64,000 bases of DNA. It comes from an uncultured Lentisphaerota bacterium. Its GTDB lineage: Bacteria > Verrucomicrobiota > Lentisphaeria > Victivallales > UBA1829. Position numbers and translations under genes: made by a program. The stretch spans positions 1 to 64,000 of the forward strand of contig ONQZ01000031.1 in the NCBI GenBank assembly GCA_900320095.1. The letters are read 5' to 3'. A model generated the notes under the pieces. It did no database searches, was not told the origin of the DNA, and saw only the letters and a program-made list of their open reading frames with translations. Shown here piece by piece: positions 8,482 through 17,488 of the stretch; positions within the stretch are counted from its first letter, which is position 1; every line of letters starts with the position of its first letter.

Positions 8482-10068
8482 TTATGCGGTCGCGGCGAGG
8501 GCGGCGCGGATGCGGCGGGCGCATTCCTTTACGCCGATGCAGACGACCGTTTCGTAGATGCTGGCGCCGACCGTGATGCCGCAGACGGCGACGCGGACGG
8601 GCTGGTTGAGGGCGAACTGGGAAAGACCGTCGGCAGTCTCGATGGCGCGGAGCGCGTCTTCGACGGCCTTCGGATCGTTTTCGGGGAGGGAATCGAACGC
8701 GCCGGCGGCTTTCGCGAGGGCGGCGCGCATGGGCTCCGGCGTGAGGAACTTCTTCACGCCCTTCGGATCGTAGTCGACCGGGACGGCGAAGAAATAGGTC
8801 CACGCCGCGAGGTCGGTCATGAGCTTGGTGCGGGTCTGCATCAGGTCCGCCACGGCGTCGAATTTCGCGCGGTCGACGGATTCGCGCCACGGATAGGCGG
8901 CGGCGAAATCCCAGGCGCGTTCGCGGAAGACCGCCGGATCAAGCGCGGCGATGTACTGCCCATTCAGGTTCGCCATCTTTACGGCGTCGAACTGGGCGGG
9001 CGAATGCTGGGCGCGGGCGAGGTCGAACGCCTCGACGAGCTCCTCGCGGGACATCTTCTCGCGGTTGTCGCCGGAGGACCAGCCGAGGAGCGTCAGGTAG
9101 TTGAACAGTGCCTCGGGGAGCACGCCCTTGTCGCGGAAATCGCCGACGAACGCGTCGCCGTCGCGCTTGCTGTAGGGCTTGCCCTGGGCGTTCACGATCA
9201 TCGGCAGGTGGGCGTAGGACGGGACCTGCGCGCCGAGCGTCTGGAACATGAAGAGGTGGCGGTAGGTGTTTTCCACGTGGTCGTCGCCGCGCACGATGAG
9301 CGTGATGTTCTGCGTGATGTCGTCGCAGACGTTCGCGAGGTGGAAGACCGGGCTGCCGTCGCTGCGGACGATGATGAAGTCGCGCATGCTGTCGAGCGGT
9401 TTTGAGAGGTGCCCCTTGACCATGTCGTCGTAGAAGACTTCGCGGCGCGTGAAGGTCATGGAGGCGGCGTGTTCGACGGTCTCGACCGCGCCGTTGCCGA
9501 GGATGTCGTTGAGCTTGTCGTCCGTGAGCGCGAAGAGCGTCTGCCCGGCGGCGTTGAGGACCGCGAGGTCCTTGAATCCGGCGAGGCACGCCTGGTTTTC
9601 GACGGGCTTGCCCTTCGGGGAGAGCGTGGTGAATTTCAGGCCGCCGCCGCTGATCTCGACCGCGGTGTCCGGCGCGAGCGTGTACGAGGCCGGGCCGACC
9701 GTGCGCACGAACGGGAAATCGTCGCAGAAGACGGGGATGCGGAAGAGGATCGGGGAATGCTCCGTGACGGGTCCGAGGGGATAGGCGTTGCCGTCGTCCA
9801 TGAGCTTCTTTGCGGCGTCGAGGTGGTGCTGCGCCTGGGTGGTCTGGTAGAGGACCTCCTCGTCGTAGTCGAGGCCGAGCCATTCCATGCACTCGAGGAG
9901 CGTGTCGATCGCCTCTTTTGTGGAGCGTTCGAGGTCGGTGTCCTCGATTCTGAGAATGAACTTGCCGCCCATGTGGCGGGCGGCAAGCCAGTTGAAGATC
10001 GCGGTGCGGATGTTTCCGATATGGACCTGGCCGGTCGGGGACGGTGCGAATCTGAGTCTGTGCTGCAT
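8482..10068 (-). CDS. gltX: Glutamyl-tRNA synthetase
   Basis: A 528-residue class I aminoacyl-tRNA synthetase that charges tRNA-Glu, or tRNA-Gln for later amidation. The N-terminal Rossmann fold has FAPSPTGQVHIGN with the HIGH-type motif at residues 16-19, then RIEDTD. The second signature is KPYSKRDG, the bacterial form of KMSKS. The C-terminal helical anticodon-binding domain is complete. It lies downstream of the tolC-like gene, from which a hairpin at about 10,075-10,101 separates it. No convincing ribosome site precedes the ATG. Confidence 0.96.
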   Translation of the reverse strand: MQHRLRFAPSPTGQVHIGNIRTAIFNWLAARHMGGKFILRIEDTDLERSTKEAIDTLLECMEWLGLDYDEEVLYQTTQAQHHLDAAKKLMDDGNAYPLGPVTEHSPILFRIPVFCDDFPFVRTVGPASYTLAPDTAVEISGGGLKFTTLSPKGKPVENQACLAGFKDLAVLNAAGQTLFALTDDKLNDILGNGAVETVEHAASMTFTRREVFYDDMVKGHLSKPLDSMRDFIIVRSDGSPVFHLANVCDDITQNITLIVRGDDHVENTYRHLFMFQTLGAQVPSYAHLPMIVNAQGKPYSKRDGDAFVGDFRDKGVLPEALFNYLTLLGWSSGDNREKMSREELVEAFDLARAQHSPAQFDAVKMANLNGQYIAALDPAVFRERAWDFAAAYPWRESVDRAKFDAVADLMQTRTKLMTDLAAWTYFFAVPVDYDPKGVKKFLTPEPMRAALAKAAGAFDSLPENDPKAVEDALRAIETADGLSQFALNQPVRVAVCGITVGASIYETVVCIGVKECARRIRAALAATA

Positions 10069-10074
10069 GATGGG

Positions 10075-10101
10075 AAAAGATGCGGGCCTGTGACGGCCCG
10101 C
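10075..10101 (-). terminator. Terminator-like hairpin after the TolC-like gene
   Basis: On the minus strand, a 7-bp GC stem (GCGGGCC / GGCCCGC, 6-base loop) is followed by ATCTTTT. It lies between the TolC-like stop and the gltX start. Confidence 0.55.
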
Positions 10102-10142
10102 GGATTGTGTTCAGGATTGCGGTTGGAAAGAAGGAAAAAGGA

Positions 10143-11564
10143 TCAGTTTGCGTTGGTCGCGGCGAGGATCTGCGCCTTTGCGTTGTGCATGCTGACGACG
10201 GCCTGTGCGAGATAGGTCTCGGCGTTGACGAATTCGCGCTGGACTTCGTTCACGCGGGTGATGGCGCAGTTGCCGGCTTCGTACTCGTCGTCGACCAGGT
10301 CGCGCATCTTGCGGACGGCCTCGAGGTTCTTCTGGTAGAGCTTGACGGTCTTGAGGCTGACGATGTAGTTTTCGTAGGCTGTGCGGACGTCGTTGATGAC
10401 GGTGATCCACTTGTCGGCGAGCGTGTACTCGGCCTGTTCCATCGCGGCCTGGGAGGCGCGCATGTTGAAGAAGGTCCTGCCGCCGGAGAAGAGTTCCCAG
10501 GACATGTTGATGCCGCTGGAGAACGTGCTGTAGCGGGTCCTGCGGATGCCCTGATGCTGCATGTAGCCGGAGTCGGAGCGGAACGGGCTGTAGTGCGTGG
10601 CGGAGTTGTTGTAGCCGACGCCGATCTGGGCGGTGACGGTCGGGCCGAACGCGGCGATGCTGGAGTAGTAGCTGAACTTGGAGGCTTCGAGCGCCTCGCG
10701 GAGCGCCTTCAGGTCGGGACGGTTGGCAAGGGCGGCGTCGAGGTAGACGCTTTCATCGGCGAGCATTTCGCCGTCGATCGAGAGTTCTTCCGGGAATTCG
10801 ACTTCGTCGGGGATGGTGCCTTCGGTGAGGCCCATGAGCGCTGCGAGGGCGTATTTGGAGGAGGCGAGGTTGTAGTTCGCGGAATAAAGGCTGCTCTCTG
10901 CGTTGTTGTAGTTGACCTTGAAGTTGAGGACGTCGGAAAGCGTGGAGGCGCCGACGCCGTACTTGAGCTCGGTTTCCTTGAGGAGCTGGCGGTTGTAGCG
11001 CATGTCCTCGAGCGCGATGTTGCGTTTCGCCTTCGCGTACATCACGTTGTTGTATGCGTAGGCGACGTTCTGGAGGAGCAGACGGCGGGCGTCCTGCTCG
11101 ACCTGTTCGGAGCTCTTCCAGTTGTGGCGGGCGGCCAGCAGGTTCATTTCGCGCTGGAAGCTGTCGAAGACGAGCAGCGAGGCGGACATGGACGGGTTGG
11201 ACGTGTAGGTCTTGTAGCTGGCGCCGGCGTCTTCCGTGTAGCCGTGGCTGTGGTAGGAGCTCATGGCGTAGGAAGCCGTGACGGTGGGCATGTAGGATGC
11301 GAACCGGCTGTAGTACTGGGCGCGCGCCTGGGAGACGGCGAAATAGCGGGACTTGAAGCTCGGGTTGTTCTGAATGGCGATGGACTGCGCCTCGTCGAGC
11401 GTGAGGAGCTTGAGCCCCTTCGGAAGCTGCTGGTGTTCCTCTGCCGTGATCTCGGTATATTTGTCCTTGGAAATGGCCGCAGGCGGTTTCGCGACGTTGC
11501 ACGCGGTGAGGGCCGCGAGGAGGATCGCGGAAACGGCGGTAGCGCTCAAAACTTGAATTTTCAT
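10143..11564 (-). CDS. TolC-like outer-membrane efflux lipoprotein
   Basis: A 473-residue outer-membrane factor of the TolC/NodT family. The chosen start (MKIQVLSAT) gives a lipoprotein signal ending ALTAC, with the cysteine at residue 22. Two long helical repeats follow; each TolC half is seen in the alternation of Ala/Gln/Asn-rich heptads (SQARAQYYSRFASYMPTV, SYLAQAVVSMHNAKAQ). It would form the exit duct for a tripartite pump or a type I secretion system. No adaptor or pump adjoins it. The nearest candidates are the HlyD and ABC genes at 28.7-32.7 kb. It has its own TTGAAT/TATATT promoter and an AAAGGCG ribosome site. Confidence 0.85.
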   Translation of the reverse strand: MKIQVLSATAVSAILLAALTACNVAKPPAAISKDKYTEITAEEHQQLPKGLKLLTLDEAQSIAIQNNPSFKSRYFAVSQARAQYYSRFASYMPTVTASYAMSSYHSHGYTEDAGASYKTYTSNPSMSASLLVFDSFQREMNLLAARHNWKSSEQVEQDARRLLLQNVAYAYNNVMYAKAKRNIALEDMRYNRQLLKETELKYGVGASTLSDVLNFKVNYNNAESSLYSANYNLASSKYALAALMGLTEGTIPDEVEFPEELSIDGEMLADESVYLDAALANRPDLKALREALEASKFSYYSSIAAFGPTVTAQIGVGYNNSATHYSPFRSDSGYMQHQGIRRTRYSTFSSGINMSWELFSGGRTFFNMRASQAAMEQAEYTLADKWITVINDVRTAYENYIVSLKTVKLYQKNLEAVRKMRDLVDDEYEAGNCAITRVNEVQREFVNAETYLAQAVVSMHNAKAQILAATNAN

Positions 11565-11622
11565 ATGGTTCAGTCGCCTTTCGATGGGGTAAAATGTTAT
11601 TGTAAACGAATTACTGCCTCTA

Positions 11623-11651
11623 AATATACACCGTACCCCCGGATTATTCAA
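11623..11651 (-). promoter_or_regulatory. Promoter for the TolC-like gene
   Basis: TTGAAT (11646-11651) and TATATT (11623-11628) on the minus strand, with a 17-bp spacer. It is divergent from the promoter at 11,757. Confidence 0.72.
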
Positions 11652-11756
11652 ATGATTCTCCGGAGAAAAAGCGTGTTTTTTCAGATAGAAAAAAGAAATC
11701 TTTTTTCCGTGGGGGAAATGTCTGAAACAAAATGACGAAACAGGCCGGAAAAAGAC

Positions 11757-11785
11757 TTGTAAAAGAGAACGTGCCGGGATATATT
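11757..11785 (+). promoter_or_regulatory. Promoter for the acyltransferase/acyl-ACP synthetase gene
   Basis: TTGTAA (11757-11762) and TATATT (11780-11785), 17-bp spacer, about 58 bp before the chosen ATG. Confidence 0.68.
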
Positions 11786-11843
11786 AACGTCAAATCCTTT
11801 ACTAAAACCTTTGTTAAAGCCTTTTTGTGCTGCTTCGGACGCC

Positions 11844-14612
11844 ATGAAGAACAATCTTGAACTCACGATCACTTCCGCCATCGCCGGTGTATCCGCCATC
11901 CTGCTGCTCGCGGCATGCCAGCTCGTTTTGAACCTCGTTCCGTATTCCTCGCTCCCCGCGTGGGGCGTATGGCTCGCCGGGCTTTCCCTGGCGGCGGGAT
12001 TCGCGGCGATGCTGTGCGCGCGAAATTACGGGGTGCTGGTCGGCGCGGTGGTGCCGGGTCTTCTGCTTGCCGTGCTGGGACTGCACTGGTCACTGACGGG
12101 CGGCGATGTGAAACGCGGTCTCGCGCTGGCGATGGCGTGCGGCGGATTCTGGGTGTTCCTGTGGATCGGGTCGCAGATGCTCGCTGCGGCGTGCCGGTCG
12201 GGCCTCGGGATGGGGGCGGGCAAATCGGTGTTCGCCAGCGCGGCGGTCCTGCTGATCCTGTCGAAGACGCTGGCGCATGTCGTGTCGTGGCGCGGCTCGC
12301 AGGGGATCCATGGTTTGGAAATCGTGCTGGCGGCCTGGCTGATCGCCCTGCTGGTCTGGCGGCCCTCGCTGACATTGCGGACACTCGGGCTGTTCCTGTC
12401 GCACACGCTGTACCGGATCCGCGTCGACCGGATCGAAAACTACCCGGACGCCGGTCCGGTCCTGCTCGTCGCGAACCATATTTCATTTCTTGATTTCATC
12501 TTCATCCTGTGCCTGAAACCGCGCCGCGTGACGTTCATGGTGGACGAGGCGTTCTACCGGTTCCCCGGCCTGCACCTGTTTTTCCGGTGGAGCGGCGCGC
12601 TGGAAGTGCCGCGCGGGATGAACCGGGAGAAGATGCGGCGGCTCATCGAACAGTCGCACGCGGTCCTGAACGGGGGCGGCGCGGTGTGCGTGTTCCCGGA
12701 GGGGGCGATCTCGCCGAACGGCATCACGCACGCGTTCCGGTCGGGACTGCACCGTCTGATGCCGTCGCCGGACATTCCGGTGATCCCGGTGCGTCTAGGG
12801 CTGCACTGGGGGAGCCTGCTGACGATCTACAACGGGAAACTCCGGTTCATTAAGCCGCGTCTGCTGCCGATCCCCGGCACGATCATCGTGGGCGAGCCGA
12901 TCCCGCCGGACTGGAACGGATTCCGCATCTGGCAGCGGATTCAGGAGCTCGGGGCCGAGGCGGAGATGAAGCCCGTGCGCGGCGAGAAGACGGTGCATTA
13001 CCGGTACCTGCGGCGGTCGCTCCAGCATCCGTTCGAAAGCACGTTCAAGGACGCCGACGCGCCGAAAGGGCTGTCGAACTTCGCCATGCTCGCGCAGTCG
13101 ATCGTCATCAGCCGGAAATTGAGGCGGGTTTTATCGGAACGAGGCGACGAGGGGCAGTTCGTCGGCGTGCTGCTGCCGAATAAGGCGGTGTCCGTGGCGG
13201 CGCTGCTCGGCGTGATGTTCGCCGACCGGACGCCCGCGATCCTGAACTATACGGCGGGCGACGCCGTGATGCAGTCCATGTACGACCGCGCGAAGCTGAA
13301 GACGGTGATCACGAGCCGCCTTTTCCTGAGCAAACTGAAGAAGCCGGTGCGCGACGAGATGGTTTTCCTGGAGGACCTGCCGAAACTCGTCACGAAGGCC
13401 GACAAGCTTCTGACCGCGGCGCAGATCGTCTTCCTGCCGCACCAGCTGCTCATCCGCGTGGTGTCGCCGCGCTACGGCACGGACCTCATGCACCCGGCGG
13501 CTCTCCTGTTTTCGAGCGGGTCCACGGGCATGCCGAAGGGCATCCTGCTGTCGCACCACAACATCACGGCGAACATCTGGAGTTTCTGGCGGCAGCTGAA
13601 CTGGCTGTACGGCACGGAACGCATCCTCGGCAACCTGCCGCTCTTCCACGCGTTCGGGCTGATGGTCGGGCTGTGCTTCCCCGGCGTCACGGGGACGAAG
13701 GTCACGCTGGTGGCGAATCCGCTGGACGGCGCGGGCGTGTGCAAGGCGGTGCGCGACGACAAGGTCACGATGCTGATCTCCACGCCTACGTTCCTTCAGA
13801 CTTACATGCGCAGCTGCAAACCCGGCGACTTCGATTCCCTGCGCATGATGGTGACCGGCGCGGAGAAGCTTCAGAAACGCCTCGCGGACGCGTTCCGCGA
13901 GCTGACCGGGCTGAACATCATCGAGGGCTACGGCTGCACCGAGATGTCGCCGATCGTGTCGCTGAACCTGCCGAAGGATTTCCTGGCGGTCGGACGCGAG
14001 GCGGGGCCCGAGGGGAGTATCGGCGTCGCCATGCCCGGCATCGCTGCGCGCATCGCCGACGTCGATACGGGCGAACTGCTCGGCCCGGGAAAGGAAGGAT
14101 TGCTCCAGCTCAAATCGGCGTCCGTGATGCTCGGCTACCTGGACGACCCGGACGCCACGGCGGCCGCCATGACCCCGGACGGCTGGTACAACACCAACGA
14201 CGTCGCGTCCATGGACCGCGACGGCTACATCCGCATCACGGGGCGTCTCTCGCGGTTCAGCAAGATCGGCGGCGAGATGGTGCCCCACGAGCTGATCGAA
14301 AACCGTCTGGAGGAGTTCTACGGCCTTGAGGGCAAGGTGGCGGTCACGGCGCGTCCCGATTCCCGCAAGGGCGAACAGCTCGTCGTGTTCTACGCCGCCG
14401 ACTGCGGACTCGATCCGGTCGACGCCGGAAACCGTCTCCGCGAATCCGGCCTGCCGAACCTCTGGGTGCCGCGTCCCGACAGCTTCTTCCCGCTGGAAAA
14501 GATACCGTTCCTGGGCAACGGCAAAAAAGACCTGAAGAAGCTTCGCGAGTTAGCCACCGCAAGCGGTGCTGCAGCAGTGCCCGGCTCCGTTCGGGCACAA
14601 TGCCGTGAATAG
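11844..14612 (+). CDS. Fused membrane 1-acyl-glycerophosphate acyltransferase and acyl-ACP/CoA synthetase (Aas-like)
   Basis: A 922-residue fusion. Residues 1-190 carry several membrane helices. An acyltransferase (PlsC-type) domain follows with NHISFLD (H212, D217) and FPEGAIS. The C-terminal half is an AMP-forming acyl ligase with the P-loop-like LLFSSGSTGMPKG, the EGYGCTEMSP core and the hinge ITGRLSRFSKIGGEMV. The order matches E. coli Aas (lysophospholipid re-acylation), but with an added multi-helix N-terminus; an MFS-less Aas/LplT-type repair role is the best guess. The ATG at 11,844 was chosen over a TTG at 11,811, and no strong ribosome site is seen for either. It is followed 114 bp later by cdaA. 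Confidence 0.85.
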   Translation: MKNNLELTITSAIAGVSAILLLAACQLVLNLVPYSSLPAWGVWLAGLSLAAGFAAMLCARNYGVLVGAVVPGLLLAVLGLHWSLTGGDVKRGLALAMACGGFWVFLWIGSQMLAAACRSGLGMGAGKSVFASAAVLLILSKTLAHVVSWRGSQGIHGLEIVLAAWLIALLVWRPSLTLRTLGLFLSHTLYRIRVDRIENYPDAGPVLLVANHISFLDFIFILCLKPRRVTFMVDEAFYRFPGLHLFFRWSGALEVPRGMNREKMRRLIEQSHAVLNGGGAVCVFPEGAISPNGITHAFRSGLHRLMPSPDIPVIPVRLGLHWGSLLTIYNGKLRFIKPRLLPIPGTIIVGEPIPPDWNGFRIWQRIQELGAEAEMKPVRGEKTVHYRYLRRSLQHPFESTFKDADAPKGLSNFAMLAQSIVISRKLRRVLSERGDEGQFVGVLLPNKAVSVAALLGVMFADRTPAILNYTAGDAVMQSMYDRAKLKTVITSRLFLSKLKKPVRDEMVFLEDLPKLVTKADKLLTAAQIVFLPHQLLIRVVSPRYGTDLMHPAALLFSSGSTGMPKGILLSHHNITANIWSFWRQLNWLYGTERILGNLPLFHAFGLMVGLCFPGVTGTKVTLVANPLDGAGVCKAVRDDKVTMLISTPTFLQTYMRSCKPGDFDSLRMMVTGAEKLQKRLADAFRELTGLNIIEGYGCTEMSPIVSLNLPKDFLAVGREAGPEGSIGVAMPGIAARIADVDTGELLGPGKEGLLQLKSASVMLGYLDDPDATAAAMTPDGWYNTNDVASMDRDGYIRITGRLSRFSKIGGEMVPHELIENRLEEFYGLEGKVAVTARPDSRKGEQLVVFYAADCGLDPVDAGNRLRESGLPNLWVPRPDSFFPLEKIPFLGNGKKDLKKLRELATASGAAAVPGSVRAQCRE

Positions 14613-14662
14613 TGCCGGATGGCTTGCCTTCCCTTTTTTCCCGACTTTTTCTCAAAAGGTAC

Positions 14663-14690
14663 TTGTTTTTTCCGTTTTTTGAGGTATCTT
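14663..14690 (+). promoter_or_regulatory. Possible promoter for cdaA-cdaR
   Basis: TTGTTT (14663-14668) and TATCTT (14685-14690), 16-bp spacer, 36 bp before cdaA. It is weaker than the others in the window. Confidence 0.4.
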
Positions 14691-14726
14691 TTTATGATTT
14701 AACACGCACGCGGAGACACCAGCATC

Positions 14727-15584
14727 ATGCCGAACCAGGACGTCATCGTCAAATATCTTTTCTATTCCGTCGACTTCGTGATCATCTGGGCGATGATCTA
14801 CTGGGTGCTGTATTTCCTGCGCGGCACACGCAGCGCGAACGTGCTGTTCGGCGTGATCGCCGTCCTGCTGACCGCCACGATCGCGGTCGACTACGTGGAA
14901 CGCCTGACCGTGCTGCGGTTCCTGCTCATCGAATGCCTGATCCCGTCGCTCGGCATCGCCATCCTTGTGATCTTCCAGCCGGAATTCCGGCGTGCGTTCG
15001 CGCAGGCGGGCAGCCTGTTCGTGTCGAACCGGACGGGGCAGGAGACGATCGACCAGGTGACCGAAGCGGCGGCGCAGCTTTCCCTCACGCGGACCGGCGC
15101 GATCATCGTGTTCGAGCGCAACATCGGGCTCACGGACACCACGCGGTCGGCGGTCTCGCTGGACGCGCGCGTGGACTCCCTGCTGCTCCAGTCGCTTTTC
15201 TATCCGAACTCGCCGCTTCACGATTGCGCCGTGGTCATCGGCAAGAACAACCGCATCGTGGCGGCGCACGCCGTGCTGCCGCTGGCGGAGGAGGATTATT
15301 TCGTGAACGGGAAACGCCTCGGCACGCGTCACCGCGCCGCGGTCGGCATCTCGCAGGAGACCGACGCCGTGGCGGTGGTCGTTTCCGAGGAGACCGGGCT
15401 GATCAGCCTGGCGAAAAAAGGCCGCCTGATCCGCGGCCTGAACACCGAGGAACTGAGATTCCAGCTCAGCACGATCCTGTTGGAACGGAAGAAGGCTCCG
15501 TGGAAACGCCTCGGCAAGGCGGCGGAACTTGAACTGGCGAAGCCGGACGATGCCGCCGAAGCCGGAAAGGACGGTGAAGCATGA
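14727..15584 (+). CDS. cdaA: Diadenylate cyclase CdaA
   Basis: A 285-residue membrane enzyme expected to make the second messenger c-di-AMP from two ATP. Three N-terminal membrane helices (about residues 10-85) precede the DAC domain. The RHR active-site motif is intact (GTRHRAAVG, residues 201-203). The usual DGA motif reads D166-C167-A168 (LHDCAVVI), a glycine-to-cysteine change at a normally invariant site. The rest of the domain (VVSEETGLISLA) is standard. The stop overlaps the start of the YbbR-domain gene (ATGA), the classical cdaA-cdaR arrangement, which strongly supports the call despite the altered motif. Confidence 0.93.
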   Translation: MPNQDVIVKYLFYSVDFVIIWAMIYWVLYFLRGTRSANVLFGVIAVLLTATIAVDYVERLTVLRFLLIECLIPSLGIAILVIFQPEFRRAFAQAGSLFVSNRTGQETIDQVTEAAAQLSLTRTGAIIVFERNIGLTDTTRSAVSLDARVDSLLLQSLFYPNSPLHDCAVVIGKNNRIVAAHAVLPLAEEDYFVNGKRLGTRHRAAVGISQETDAVAVVVSEETGLISLAKKGRLIRGLNTEELRFQLSTILLERKKAPWKRLGKAAELELAKPDDAAEAGKDGEA

Positions 15585-16585
15585 GCCAAATCCGCAATTT
15601 CTGGTCGAAGGTCCTGCCGCACATCCCGTACATCATCCGGCACGATTTCTGGCGCAAGGTCTTCGCGCTGATCTTCGCCTGCCTGCTGACCTGGTACGCG
15701 TACCAGAACGTGAAGTCGCGGATGGAGCTGGTCCGGGTCAACATCCGGAACGTGCCGGTCCGGTTCGTGCCGATCGAGGAGGGCGTCACGCTCATCCCGC
15801 GCGACGTGTCCGCCGACGTCACGCTGGAAGTCCCCAAGGGGCAGAAAACGCTGAAAAACACGGATTTCTACCTCGAATGCCCCGTGTCGAAATACCAGGT
15901 CGAGACCGATATGCCCGTGGAGCTCCGCCTGGACATGGTGCGCTCGAACATCGTGTTCGATGAACTGCGCGTGCTCGCCGTCAATCCCGACATGATCCCG
16001 CTGAACATCGACATCATGGATACGAAGGACGTCCCGGTGCACCCTGTCAGCGATTCCGCCGAGGTGATGGAGGGGTACCAGGCGTCGCTCATCCGGCCGG
16101 AAAAGCCGGTCACGATCCGCGGCCCGAAAAAGCTCCTCGACACCATCGAATACATCGAAACCGAGAAGATCCCGCTGGCGAACGTGACGAAGAGCTTCTC
16201 GCGCCAGGTCGATCTGGTGTCGCCCTACGACAGGAACATCGAGATCCTGTCCGGCAAGGTGAAGGTCGAGGTCAGGGTCGAGAAGAACAAGCCGCGCGCC
16301 TTTGACGGCATCCCCGTTCAGGTCCTCTTCGGCAAGACCGGCGCGAACAACCTCATCATCTCGAAGATCCAGCCCGAATCCGTGACCGTCCTGGTCGACA
16401 GCGTGCCCGACATCTCCCAGACGCAGATCCACCCGTTCCTCGACCTCTCGGACGTGACGCGCCCGGGCGTCTATACCGTCGATATCAAGTGCTGGTCGGA
16501 CAACGACCGCATCAAGGTGGTCGAGGTGATCCCCGCCCAGGCCACCGTGACGCTGGAACCCGTCGCCGCCCCGGCATCGAAATAG
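15581..16585 (+). CDS. cdaR: YbbR-domain regulator of CdaA (CdaR-like)
   Basis: A 334-residue protein with one N-terminal membrane helix (FWRKVFALIFACLLTWYAY) and an extracytoplasmic part made of repeated YbbR domains of about 80 residues (for example VTLEVPKGQKTL, VTIRGPKKLLDTI, VTVLVDSVPDI). In the known systems CdaR binds CdaA across the membrane and tunes c-di-AMP production. It overlaps cdaA by 4 bp, so the two are translationally coupled. The C-terminus ends in a short Ala/Pro tail. The hemolysin-III-type gene starts 30 bp later on the same strand and may share the transcript. Confidence 0.9.
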   Translation: MSQIRNFWSKVLPHIPYIIRHDFWRKVFALIFACLLTWYAYQNVKSRMELVRVNIRNVPVRFVPIEEGVTLIPRDVSADVTLEVPKGQKTLKNTDFYLECPVSKYQVETDMPVELRLDMVRSNIVFDELRVLAVNPDMIPLNIDIMDTKDVPVHPVSDSAEVMEGYQASLIRPEKPVTIRGPKKLLDTIEYIETEKIPLANVTKSFSRQVDLVSPYDRNIEILSGKVKVEVRVEKNKPRAFDGIPVQVLFGKTGANNLIISKIQPESVTVLVDSVPDISQTQIHPFLDLSDVTRPGVYTVDIKCWSDNDRIKVVEVIPAQATVTLEPVAAPASK

Positions 16586-16615
16586 AACGTTTTTTCAACC
16601 GGAAATGAATTCACC

Positions 16616-17251
16616 ATGACTGAAGCTGCCATACCCCAATACCAATACACGCAGGCGGAGGACATCTGCAACTCCGTCACGCATGTCATCGGCGCCCTCC
16701 TCACGATCTACGGCACGTACTGCCTGGTCGACATTTCGATCATGCCGTCGTTCGTCGTCTGCGCCCTGATCTACGGCGTTTCCGTTTTCACCATGTTCCT
16801 GGTGTCCTCCGTGTACCACGCCATCCGCGACCAGGATGTGAAGGGCTTCGTCCGCAAGGCGGACCACGCCGTGATCTATTTCACGATTGCCGGGACCTAC
16901 GTGCCGATCCTGAACGCCATCGCGTCGCCGCGCGCGGGACTGGTCTGGTACTGTGTGCTCGGCGCGTGTGCTCTGGCGGGCGGCGTTTTCTCCTTCATCA
17001 CGCTCAAACACAAATACGTTACCACGGTCATCTACCTGGTCATGGGCTGGGCGTCGCTCCTGCTCCTGAAGGACCTCTGGAACATGGCGGAGCCGAAGGT
17101 CGCGTATCTGCTGATCGGCGGCGGCGCGGCGTATTCCGTCGGCGCGGTGCTGTACCTCATCAAGAAGCCGTTCGTGCATACCGTCTTCCACCTCTTCGTC
17201 CTTGCCGGCGTGATCCTCCAGTACCTCTCGATCAAACTGCTGTATTCGTGA
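16616..17251 (+). CDS. Hemolysin III/PAQR-family membrane protein
   Basis: A 211-residue protein with seven predicted membrane helices. The family landmarks are present: NSVTHVIGA near the start, SSVYHAI, DHAVIYFTIAGTYVP and HTVFHLFVLAG near the end. The conserved Ser, Asp and His residues in these blocks are the putative zinc ligands of PAQR-type hydrolases. Bacterial members are often labelled hemolysin III, but a role in membrane lipid homeostasis is better supported by the eukaryotic relatives. It lies 30 bp after the YbbR gene. Confidence 0.88.
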   Translation: MTEAAIPQYQYTQAEDICNSVTHVIGALLTIYGTYCLVDISIMPSFVVCALIYGVSVFTMFLVSSVYHAIRDQDVKGFVRKADHAVIYFTIAGTYVPILNAIASPRAGLVWYCVLGACALAGGVFSFITLKHKYVTTVIYLVMGWASLLLLKDLWNMAEPKVAYLLIGGGAAYSVGAVLYLIKKPFVHTVFHLFVLAGVILQYLSIKLLYS

Positions 17252-17378
17252 TTCGGGCTCCAATAGCCGTCAAAACAAGATAGTCAGAACTATGATGGGC
17301 GCACGGCAAGCCGATTGCGTCTTGCTCTCATTCCGCTCCTATGACAGGCGATTTGCATTTTCTCGCTTCTTTTGTAGG

Positions 17379-17455
17379 TTGACAAAAACAAAATCCAATT
17401 TTATGTAATCTTTTACTTGCTTTTGAATGAAAATGCAGTATATTATCATGCATTT
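17379..17455 (+). promoter_or_regulatory. Two tandem promoters and an operator-like palindrome for the RelB/PIN pair
   Basis: An upstream promoter reads TTGACA (17379-17384) with TATGTA 17 bp later. A second reads TTGCTT (17417-17422) with TATATT (17439-17444), 16-bp spacer. A 7-bp inverted repeat AAATGCA (17431-17437) / TGCATTT (17449-17455) brackets the second -10 box, where an antitoxin repressor could bind. The remainder of 17,252-17,378 shows no gene. Confidence 0.55.
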
Positions 17456-17488
17456 GAGAGAAAACAACCTTTTACCTGGGAGCGTATC

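Noticed and set aside
7853-8890. N-terminal extension of the membrane protein through def and gltX
   Set aside because: The extra 346 residues are Arg-rich and overlap two proven genes; the true ATG lies 2 bp after the def stop.
17256-17378. tRNA-like or sRNA gene between the hemolysin-III-type gene and the RelB/PIN pair
   Set aside because: No cloverleaf or terminator could be drawn; only promoter elements are seen at the end of this gap.
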